This document shows positions 1-4,777 of a stretch of 5,000 nucleotides of DNA, piece by piece. Within the stretch, counting starts at the first letter, position 1. Each line of letters starts with the position of its first letter. The translations under genes and the position numbers were made by a program. The notes beneath the pieces are model-generated. The model was not told where the DNA came from, did not search any database, and saw nothing but the letters and a program-made list of their open reading frames with translations. The DNA lies in NCBI GenBank assembly GCA_021793115.1, contig JAJYTJ010000226.1, positions 1-5,000 on the forward strand, written 5' to 3'. This DNA comes from Actinomycetes bacterium (GTDB lineage: Bacteria; Actinomycetota; Actinomycetes; Actinomycetales; Cellulomonadaceae).

Positions 1-7
1 AGCGAAC

Positions 8-12
8 GAGGA
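8..12 (+). promoter_or_regulatory. Ribosome binding site of the bS22-like gene
   Basis: GAGGA lies five bases before the ATG at 18. It is a recognisable Shine-Dalgarno sequence and supports that start for this very short gene. The promoter must lie left of the window. Confidence 0.6.
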
Positions 13-17
13 CCACC

Positions 18-116
18 ATGGGCTCCGTCATCAAGAAGCGCCGCAAGCGGATGGCCAAGAAGAAGCACCGCAAGCTGCTGCGCAAGACGCGTCACCAGCG
101 TCGTAACAAGAAGTGA
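18..116 (+). CDS. Small basic 30S ribosomal protein bS22 (AURKAIP1/COX24 domain)
   Basis: This encodes a complete 32-residue protein made mostly of Lys, Arg and His. It begins [19 protein letters not shown] and ends RRNKK. This is the actinobacterial AURKAIP1/COX24-domain small protein. In mycobacteria the homologue (about 33 residues, almost the same N-terminus) was found bound to the small ribosomal subunit and named bS22, so it should act in the 30S particle by contacting rRNA through its basic side chains. The ATG is preceded by GAGGA at good spacing, and the TGA is followed at once by two hairpins, so the gene seems to end its own transcript. It is short enough that automatic gene callers often miss it. 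Identification rests on strong similarity to remembered sequences; the ribosomal role is inferred from the mycobacterial relative. Confidence 0.9.
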   Translation: MGSVIKKRRKRMAKKKHRKLLRKTRHQRRNKK

Positions 117-121
117 CGCCG

Positions 122-176
122 GCCGCCTCAGGCGGCACGGACATCGAGGGCCCGGTCGGTTGCGACCGGGCCCTCG
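122..176 (+). terminator. Tandem hairpin terminator after the bS22-like gene
   Basis: Two hairpins follow the stop codon at 114-116. The first, at 122-136, has a 6-bp stem (GCCGCC/GGCGGC) and a TCA loop. The second, at 145-176, has a perfect 14-bp stem (145-158 with 163-176) and a GTTG loop. Only a weak T-containing tail (GTCGTTCTT) follows, as is common for terminators in high-GC actinobacteria. The position directly behind a short gene and the length of the second stem make an intrinsic terminator the best reading. Confidence 0.8.
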
Positions 177-364
177 TCGTTCTTGGGCGCGGCGCGGGAC
201 GTCGACGGTGCTGATCCGCGCGACGTGCCGGGCGTGACCGGAGAGAGAGCGGCGCGAGCCGGTGGCGGGCCGACGACGAACCGGGCCGGGCGGTGAACCC
301 TCCACAGCCCTTGGTCCCGGAGCCTCATCCACAGGCGTTTGTGCAGGTCAGGGCGCATATCGGG
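177..364. other. Gene-free stretch between bS22 terminator and HNH promoter
   Basis: I see no convincing gene here on either strand. Open frames exist, but they lack a ribosome binding site and resemble no family I know; they are what high G+C produces by chance. The only small motifs are two TCCACA-containing words near 301-307 and 325-334, the second one mismatch from a DnaA box, too few to mean an origin. The right end leads into the SOS-controlled promoter. Confidence 0.5.
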
Positions 365-393
365 TTGCGTCCGGCCCGGGACTCGAGTAGTCT
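365..393 (+). promoter_or_regulatory. Predicted promoter of the HNH endonuclease gene
   Basis: TTGCGT (365-370) and TAGTCT (388-393) are separated by exactly 17 bases and resemble a -35 and a TAnnnT-type -10 of the housekeeping sigma factor. Transcription would start near 399-401, inside the LexA box, leaving a 5' leader of about 35 bases before the ATG at 435. Each hexamer matches the consensus only partly; spacing and position are the main support. Confidence 0.5.
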
Positions 394-409
394 TCGAACA
401 AAGGTTCGA
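394..409 (+). promoter_or_regulatory. SOS box (LexA operator)
   Basis: TCGAACAAAGGTTCGA is a perfect 6+4+6 inverted repeat that matches the mycobacterial/actinobacterial LexA operator consensus TCGAAC-N4-GTTCGA exactly. It overlaps the predicted transcription start of the HNH gene, where a bound LexA dimer would block RNA polymerase. The gene should therefore be repressed normally and induced by DNA damage. Several 13E12-family genes of Mycobacterium tuberculosis are known to carry SOS boxes, which fits this pairing. Confidence 0.88.
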
Positions 410-434
410 TGATGAGGATCGGGGGTGGGCGACG

Positions 435-2075
435 ATGCCGATGGCCTCGTCCGGCACGCCCGATGCCACGGCGGCACGACCTGCGGCCTTCGTCGCGCTG
501 GATGCGGCGACCCGGGCGGTGCTCGACGCGGTGGGGGAGGCAGCCGAGTGGAGCGCCCCGACGCGGGCCGGTGTGCTCGCCTGGGTGGCGAAGCACCGGG
601 ACCAGATGGCCGTGCTGGAGGGCCGTGTGCTGACGGCGGAACAGCAGGCGGGGACGTGGGCGCTCAAGGGTGACCGGGACCTCGCGGGGTTCGTCGGGCG
701 CGTGTCGCACGCTGGGCGCACGGTCGGCTTCGCCGCGGTCGACCAGGCAGCGACGCTGCAGGCGCTCCCCGCCGTGGCCGAGGCGCTGACAGACGGCCCC
801 GTGACCGCGACGCACGTCGCGCAGATCACGCGCGTGACCGCGACGTCATCCAGGCTCGCCGCCGAGCTGGCCACCGGTGCCGGGCAGGCGCGCGTGGTGG
901 AGCTGGCGCGACGCTTCGACGCGGCGGAGTTCGGCAAGCAGCTGCGGGTGATGGCGGCGGAGCTGGACCCGCGTGCGCTGCAGCGGTCGCACGACGAGCA
1001 GCGGGCGAATCGGTTCCTGACCATCTCCCACACGCCGTGCGGCGCGCTCGTCAAGGCGCAGCTCGACAGCGTGGCGGGGTACGAGCTGAGCCGTGCGATC
1101 GGTGCGCTGAACCCGCGTCCGGCCAAGGATGACGACCGGGACGCGGGTCAGCGTCGTGCCGATGCGCTCATGGCGATGGTGCGCCGCACGCTGTCGGACG
1201 ACGCGACCACCCCCGGAGCGATGGCGCCTGTGCAGGCGATCGTGACGATGACGCAGGAGACATGGGCTGCGCTGCGTGCCGCCCGTGGAGCGGCGGGCTC
1301 GGGCGCGAGTGTGGGCTCGGCAGGTGGTGCGTCGGATCGGGCCACGAGAGTGCGCTCGGTCGACGACGCGCCGGGCGCCGTGTCTGCGCGGGGCGTGGCG
1401 GCGATGGCCAGCGGGAGTCCGGCCGGGTCGGGACCGTCCAGGGGCGCGGCGGAGGACGTCGTCGCGGTGATGGCTGGTGTCGCGCCGGTGGTCGACGAGG
1501 GAGGACGGGCCTGGCCGGCTTCGGAGATCGCGCAGGCGCTGTGCGGCTGCGCGCTGACCCGGGCGGTGGTCGATGCCGAGGGGCTCGCGCTCGACGTCGG
1601 GCGGGGCGAGCGGCTGTTCGGCCGCCGACACTGGCTGGCGCTCCTCGCGAGCGGCGTGACCGGTTGCGTGTGGCCGGACTGCGCGATGCCGCTGCGGAAC
1701 ACCGAGCTGCACCACCTGTCGTGGTGGGACCGCGACAGCGGGCGAACCGACCTGGCCAACTGTGGCCCCTACTGTCGCTTCCACCACGACTGGATCCACC
1801 GCCACGACATCGCGGTGACGCGACTGGCCGACGGAAGGTTCGAGCACCACGACCGCCACGGCCGGCTCGTCGGGATCGGCGGACCGCCGGCCGGCGGGCG
1901 AACGGCGACGGTCGCGCGGGCCGCCATGCGTGTCCGGCCTCCGGCACCGGAACCCCCTGTCGAGCTCGGCGGGTCGGCGGCCGTAGGCTTCGCGGCGGAC
2001 CGTGGCGCGCTCGAGCAGCCGGCACTGTGGGGACCGACCGAAGCGTCGCCGGAGCCGCTCTGTCGAACGGGGTGA
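435..2075 (+). CDS. 13E12-family DUF222 / HNH endonuclease-domain protein, SOS-controlled
   Basis: This is a 546-residue protein of the 13E12 repeat family. The N-terminal DUF222 region covers roughly residues 15-275 and includes the characteristic QRRADAL stretch (R240-L245). An Ala/Gly/Ser-rich linker follows (about 280-354). The HNH nuclease fold (about 395-460) shows C411-x4-C416, the H426-H427 pair, a W-W...G-R-T-D segment, N442, C447 and H450-H451, so the metal-binding and catalytic positions look complete. A loose, Pro/Ala-rich tail of about 65 residues ends the protein. HNH domains cleave DNA at a metal site; what these proteins cut is unknown to me, and DUF222 has no firm function. 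The frame stays open further upstream, but the SOS box and predicted transcription start at about 400 make ATG 435 the earliest sensible start; ATG 441 is possible. The ribosome binding site is weak (GGTGGG, five bases before ATG). Family members are often multicopy and vary between related strains. Confidence 0.9.
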   Translation: MPMASSGTPDATAARPAAFVALDAATRAVLDAVGEAAEWSAPTRAGVLAWVAKHRDQMAVLEGRVLTAEQQAGTWALKGDRDLAGFVGRVSHAGRTVGFAAVDQAATLQALPAVAEALTDGPVTATHVAQITRVTATSSRLAAELATGAGQARVVELARRFDAAEFGKQLRVMAAELDPRALQRSHDEQRANRFLTISHTPCGALVKAQLDSVAGYELSRAIGALNPRPAKDDDRDAGQRRADALMAMVRRTLSDDATTPGAMAPVQAIVTMTQETWAALRAARGAAGSGASVGSAGGASDRATRVRSVDDAPGAVSARGVAAMASGSPAGSGPSRGAAEDVVAVMAGVAPVVDEGGRAWPASEIAQALCGCALTRAVVDAEGLALDVGRGERLFGRRHWLALLASGVTGCVWPDCAMPLRNTELHHLSWWDRDSGRTDLANCGPYCRFHHDWIHRHDIAVTRLADGRFEHHDRHGRLVGIGGPPAGGRTATVARAAMRVRPPAPEPPVELGGSAAVGFAADRGALEQPALWGPTEASPEPLCRTG

Positions 2076-2137
2076 GCGCCACTGCTTCCCGGTGGGTGGG
2101 CCGGCGCCCTGATGTGCCACGGCGGCGTGCCCAGGAA

Positions 2138-2169
2138 CTGCGCGGTCGAGGATCGTGTCGACGTCGCAG
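2138..2169. terminator. Possible shared terminator hairpin between convergent genes
   Basis: CTGCG and GTCGA on the left pair with TCGAC and CGCAG on the right, giving two 5-bp helices with a 2x2 internal loop and an 8-base apical loop. It is the best fold I see in the 123-base gap between the convergent HNH and HAD genes and could serve both strands. No T-tract follows in either direction, so the call is tentative. Confidence 0.3.
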
Positions 2170-2198
2170 TGGCGCACGCGCGGCGGGTGCGCGGCGGG

Positions 2199-2912
2199 TC
2201 AGTCGCGCGTGGTGAACTCCTGCACCGGCCAGCCGGCGCGCTCGGCATGTCGCCGCAGCCGGCGGTCGGGGTTGATCGCCATGGGGTTGCCGACGAGGGA
2301 CAGGATCGGCACGTCGTGCGTCGAGTCGCCGTAGGCGTACGACGCGCTGAGGTCGATCCCCTCGCGCTCGGCCAGGACGGTGACCGCATCCGCCTTGGCG
2401 GTGCCGTGCAGCAGGTCGCCGCACAACCGTCCGGTGTACCGGCCGTCCTGCTGCTCGACGATGGTGCCGAGCGCGCCCGCGGCGCCGAGCTTGCGGGCGA
2501 TGATCTCCCCGACCTCACGCGGGCCCGCGGTGACGAGCCACACGCAGTGACCGGCGGCGCGATGGGCGTCGAGCAGGCGGCGGGCGCCGGGGTAGATCCG
2601 CAGCGTCATCACCTCGTCGTACACGTCCTCCGCGATCAGGCCCATCTCGGCGACCGAGTGGCCCCGGACGATGGCCAGCGCCGTGGCGCGGACCTCGTCC
2701 ATCTGTCGCCGGTTCTCGCCGAACGTCCGGTAGCGGATCTGGTGCGCCCCGAACATCAGGATGTCGGGCAGCCGCAGCAGCCCTCGGCGGTACAGGCCGA
2801 CGGCCAGGTGGTAGGCGCTCGCGCCCCGGATCAACGTGTTGTCGACGTCGAAGAACGCGCCGATCCGAGGCTCCGGACCGGTCACCTCGGACCGGTCGGG
2901 GCGCGCGAACAC
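2199..2912 (-). CDS. HAD superfamily subfamily IB phosphatase-like hydrolase (SerB1-like)
   Basis: This is a 237-residue cytosolic hydrolase of the haloacid dehalogenase superfamily. All four HAD motifs are present. Motif I is FFDVDNT, with nucleophile D22 and acid/base D24. Motif II is LVTAG with T128, motif III is K173 in GTAKADA, and motif IV is YGDSTHD with D196 and D200. The insert between motifs I and II (about residues 35-105) is helical and forms the substrate cap, typical of subfamily IB. The family takes phosphate off small molecules through a phospho-aspartate. Mycobacterial relatives are labelled SerB1, but phosphoserine is not proven as substrate, and CicA-like proteins belong to the same group. 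The frame runs far upstream into the opposite-strand glutaredoxin gene, so I start at GTG 2912, which has TACAGT six bases upstream and no Shine-Dalgarno sequence; GTG 2885 is an alternative. It is divergent from the glutaredoxin gene. Confidence 0.88.
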   Translation of the reverse strand: MFARPDRSEVTGPEPRIGAFFDVDNTLIRGASAYHLAVGLYRRGLLRLPDILMFGAHQIRYRTFGENRRQMDEVRATALAIVRGHSVAEMGLIAEDVYDEVMTLRIYPGARRLLDAHRAAGHCVWLVTAGPREVGEIIARKLGAAGALGTIVEQQDGRYTGRLCGDLLHGTAKADAVTVLAEREGIDLSASYAYGDSTHDVPILSLVGNPMAINPDRRLRRHAERAGWPVQEFTTRD

Positions 2913-2918
2913 GTCGCC

Positions 2919-2924
2919 ACTGTA
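2919..2924 (-). promoter_or_regulatory. Predicted -10 element for a leaderless HAD transcript
   Basis: On the minus strand TACAGT is followed by six bases (GGCGAC) and then GTG 2912. A TAnnnT hexamer at this distance places the transcription start on the start codon itself, as in actinobacterial leaderless mRNAs. I see no clear -35 at the usual distance. Confidence 0.5.
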
Positions 2925-2993
2925 GCGAGGCTGGATGAGAGGCCCGTCAGCGGGGCGGCGACCGTGGGGGACGTGACGTGGCCTGGCGGCGCG

Positions 2994-3074
2994 GGTCCGG
3001 CCCGTCGCTGGGGCCGGCCACCCCTCGCTGTGCGCCCGAGACGGCTGCCCTGCAGGTCCGGCCCGTCGCCGGGG
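2994..3074 (+). repeat. Pair of 20-bp direct repeats in the divergent promoter region
   Basis: Copies at 2994-3013 and 3055-3074 share the core GGTCCGGCCCGTCGC and end in TGGGG and CGGGG-type sequence, differing at only one of 20 positions. Their starts are 61 bases apart. Each copy can fold CCGGC against GCCGG (GCTGG in the first copy, which keeps the pairing through a G-T wobble). Both lie between the two opposed -10 elements, outside either predicted transcript, so binding sites for a regulator are conceivable; a small local duplication is the alternative. Confidence 0.6.
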
Positions 3075-3079
3075 GTGGC

Positions 3080-3085
3080 TACCGT
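3080..3085 (+). promoter_or_regulatory. Predicted -10 element for a leaderless glutaredoxin-rex transcript
   Basis: TACCGT is followed by six bases (GTGGAC) and GTG 3092. The geometry is the same as at the divergent HAD gene. No ribosome binding site precedes the GTG, which supports a leaderless start. A -35 is not evident. Confidence 0.5.
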
Positions 3086-3091
3086 GTGGAC

Positions 3092-3397
3092 GTGACCGCA
3101 GCGCCAGATCCCCGCGTCGTCCTCTACGCCCGGTCCGGCTGCCATCTGTGCGACGAGGCGCGGGTCGTCGTGGCGCGGGTGTGCCAGGAGGCGGCCGTGC
3201 CGTGGGTGGAGGTGGACGTCGACGTCCCGGCGGAGCCGGGCGGTGCCCACCTCGTCGCGACGTACGGCGAGCGCGTCCCGGTGGTCGTGGTGGACGGCGT
3301 CGACGTGGCCCAGTGGCAGGTCCGCGAGCCTGTGCTGCGCGCCGCGCTCGCCTCGGGACCCGCGCGCCCCGTACCGTGGGACCAGGGCGGACGGTGA
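3092..3397 (+). CDS. Glutaredoxin-like thiol-redox protein (DUF836/Glrx-like)
   Basis: This is a 101-residue protein with a thioredoxin fold. It opens with a beta strand (RVVLYAR), followed by the redox motif C17-H-L-C20 in SGCHLC, a helix (DEARVVVARV), a second strand (PWVEVDVDV) and the segment RVPVVVVDG, whose P63 is the cis-proline facing the active site. A short helix (REPVLRAAL) and a Pro-rich tail finish it. Such proteins exchange electrons with protein or low-molecular-weight thiols in the cytosol; actinobacteria mostly use mycothiol, so the physiological partner is open. GTG 3092 is chosen because it sits just ahead of the conserved first strand and six bases after TACCGT. GTG 3086 is close, and GTG 2978 would add 38 residues without family resemblance. 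The stop is 25 bases before rex, and a similar glutaredoxin-rex pairing occurs in other actinobacteria, so one operon is likely. Confidence 0.85.
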   Translation: MTAAPDPRVVLYARSGCHLCDEARVVVARVCQEAAVPWVEVDVDVPAEPGGAHLVATYGERVPVVVVDGVDVAQWQVREPVLRAALASGPARPVPWDQGGR

Positions 3398-3410
3398 CCG
3401 ACGCCCGGGA

Positions 3411-3416
3411 AAGGGG
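3411..3416 (+). promoter_or_regulatory. Ribosome binding site of rex
   Basis: AAGGGG, within GGGAAAGGGG, lies six bases before GTG 3423. It is the strongest Shine-Dalgarno sequence in the window and fixes the rex start, which would otherwise be unclear because the frame is open back to 3243. Confidence 0.75.
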
Positions 3417-3422
3417 TATCAC

Positions 3423-4085
3423 GTGACGACCGCAGGTGCGGACGGCGCACGGGAGCGCCTACCGCGGGCATCGGTCGCGCGGCTGCCTGCCTATCTCCTC
3501 GCGCTCGACGGCCTGTGGTCGGAGGGCACCCAGCTGACGTCGTCGCACGAGCTCGCCGCGCGCTCCGGGGTCAGCCCGGAGCAGCTGCGCAAGGACCTGT
3601 CGTTCCTCGGCTCGTACGGCCGGCGTGGCGTGGGGTACGACGTGGCACAGCTGCGCGGGCACATCGGCGCGGTGCTCGGCCTCGAGGAGCCGAACCGTGT
3701 GGTCATCGTCGGTGTCGGGCACCTCGGGCACGCGCTGGCGGCGTACGGCGGCTTCGCCGAGCGCGGCTTCTCGATCGTCGGCCTGGTGGACGACGACCCC
3801 GCGGTCGTCGGCACCACCGTCGCCGGCCTGGTGGTGCGCCCGGTGGCGGAGCTGGCGGACGTGGTCGCGGTCGTCGGCGCCACGATCGGCGTCATCGCCA
3901 CGCCCGCGTCGGTCGCCCAGCAGGTGGCCGACGCGCTCGCCGCGGCGGGCGTGCACGGCATCCTGACGTTCGCGCCGCAGACGTTGCAGGCGCCCGACGG
4001 TGTGCAGGTGCGTGCGGTCGACCTCGCCTCGGAGCTCCAGCTGCTGGCGTTCCACGGCCGGCACCGCGAGCACACGAAGGCCTGA
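3423..4085 (+). CDS. rex: Redox-sensing transcriptional repressor Rex
   Basis: This is a 220-residue protein, the usual Rex length. Residues about 14-82 form the winged helix DNA-binding domain, ending in the family hallmark QLRKDLSFLGSYGRRGVGY (54-72). Residues about 90-200 form a Rossmann domain with the dinucleotide-binding loop G97-V-G99-H-L-G102 and the acidic turn VDDDP (122-126) at the end of the second strand. GILTFAP (179-185) and VDLASELQLL (199-208) are also family segments; the last helix normally swaps between the two subunits. Rex dimers bind operators when the NADH/NAD+ ratio is low and release them when NADH rises, controlling respiratory and fermentative genes. It follows the glutaredoxin gene by 25 bases and has a strong ribosome binding site. 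In streptomycetes rex is followed by hemA; here a LysE-type exporter follows instead. I saw no TTGTGAA-type Rex operator in the window, so self-control is not evident. Confidence 0.95.
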   Translation: MTTAGADGARERLPRASVARLPAYLLALDGLWSEGTQLTSSHELAARSGVSPEQLRKDLSFLGSYGRRGVGYDVAQLRGHIGAVLGLEEPNRVVIVGVGHLGHALAAYGGFAERGFSIVGLVDDDPAVVGTTVAGLVVRPVAELADVVAVVGATIGVIATPASVAQQVADALAAAGVHGILTFAPQTLQAPDGVQVRAVDLASELQLLAFHGRHREHTKA

Positions 4086-4093
4086 CGGCGCCC

Positions 4094-4099
4094 TAGGCT
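4094..4099 (+). promoter_or_regulatory. Predicted -10 element for a leaderless LysE-type transcript
   Basis: TAGGCT is followed by seven bases (CCCGCGC) and GTG 4107. It sits in the 21-base gap after rex, and no Shine-Dalgarno sequence is present. It would give the exporter its own promoter within the operon. No -35 is visible, and coupled translation from rex is the alternative. Confidence 0.4.
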
Positions 4100-4106
4100 C
4101 CCGCGC

Positions 4107-4727
4107 GTGGGCCACTACGCGTCGTTCCTGGTGTTCGCGCTCGCGCTGGCGCTCGTCCCGGGCCCGGACATGCTGCTGACGCTGCGCGCCACCGTGGTCG
4201 GAGGGCGCCGGCGCGGGCTGTGGACGTTGCTCGGCATCTCGGTCGCCAACGTGGTGCAGGGCGTCCTGGCCGGATCGGGGCTCGGCGCGGTGATCCACGC
4301 CTCGCAGCCGGCCTTCGCGGTGATCCGCTGGGCCGGTGTGGCCTACCTGGGCTATCTGGGCGTGCGGGCGCTGCGCGGCGCGCTGCGGGACGACGAACCG
4401 GCGCTCGCCCTCGGGACCGCGGCGGATCCCGGGCGGCGCTGGGCCGCGGTGCGGACGGGTTTCCTCTGCAACATCACCAACCCCAAGGTGCTCGCGTTCA
4501 ACCTCGCGGTGCTGCCGCAGTTCGTCGGGCCGCACGCCGCGGTGCCGCTGCTGGTGCTCTACGCCCTCACGCTCACCGGGGTCGGCGTGACGGTGCTGGT
4601 CGTCGTGGTGCTGGCGGCCGGTGCGGCGCGGCGCGTGCTGACGTCGCGGCGGGTGCGCCGCCGGGTCGAGGGCGCCGCGGGGCTGGCGTTCCTGGGGTTC
4701 GCCACCGGCCTGGCGGCGGAGCACTGA
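4107..4727 (+). CDS. LysE/RhtB family amino-acid exporter-like membrane protein
   Basis: This is a 206-residue integral membrane protein, the usual LysE/RhtB length. The two family signatures are present: VPGPDMLL near the end of the first helix (P18-G-P20-D) and N125-P-K...LPQF (125-139) in the middle. Hydrophobic segments lie at about residues 4-24, 38-62, 68-90, 115-140, 143-172 and 186-204. A polar, charged loop (about 91-114) separates the two halves. Relatives export amino acids such as lysine, threonine or homoserine using the proton gradient; the substrate cannot be read from the sequence, and it may be another small solute. GTG 4107 gives a start directly before the first helix and lies 21 bases after rex, so it may be read through from the redox operon or from its own leaderless promoter. 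A strong inverted repeat begins four bases after the stop. Confidence 0.9.
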   Translation: MGHYASFLVFALALALVPGPDMLLTLRATVVGGRRRGLWTLLGISVANVVQGVLAGSGLGAVIHASQPAFAVIRWAGVAYLGYLGVRALRGALRDDEPALALGTAADPGRRWAAVRTGFLCNITNPKVLAFNLAVLPQFVGPHAAVPLLVLYALTLTGVGVTVLVVVVLAAGAARRVLTSRRVRRRVEGAAGLAFLGFATGLAAEH

Positions 4728-4730
4728 CGA

Positions 4731-4766
4731 CGACGGCCCGGTCCCGACGAGGGGACCGGGCCGTCG
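4731..4766. terminator. Bidirectional terminator between convergent LysE-type and YceI genes
   Basis: A perfect 15-bp stem (4731-4745 with 4752-4766) encloses a 6-base loop, GACGAG. It begins four bases after the LysE stop and lies 11 bases after the YceI stop when read from the other side, so it can end both transcripts. There is no T-tract on either side, as is usual in such GC-rich genomes. Confidence 0.85.
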
Positions 4767-4777
4767 GGCGGAGGGTC

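Noticed and set aside
301..334. Two TCCACA words resembling DnaA boxes
   Set aside because: Only one (TCATCCACA) is one mismatch from the consensus, there is no AT-rich unwinding segment and no dnaA or dnaN nearby, so an origin is not supported.
128..1126. A 332-codon open frame on the minus strand
   Set aside because: It lies opposite the HNH gene and the bS22 terminator, has Ala/Ser/Arg-rich sequence typical of high-GC antisense frames, and shows no domain or ribosome binding site.
846..2177. A 443-codon minus-strand frame across the HNH gene
   Set aside because: Its composition is dominated by Arg, Pro and His, as expected from the complement of GC-rich coding sequence. The plus strand encodes a clear DUF222/HNH protein here.
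2112..3095. A 327-codon plus-strand frame opposite the HAD gene
   Set aside because: The minus strand carries all four HAD motifs; this frame is rich in Arg, Gly, Val and Asp without family resemblance and is a shadow.
2913..3422. Long N-terminal extension of the HAD protein on the minus strand
   Set aside because: The extra residues lie opposite the glutaredoxin gene and are low in complexity. HAD motif I would then be almost 200 residues in, unlike the family, so the start was set at GTG 2912.
3419..3426. TCACGTGA palindrome over the rex start as a possible operator
   Set aside because: It is only eight bases long and does not match the Rex operator pattern (TTGTGAA-N6-TTCACAA); chance is likely.
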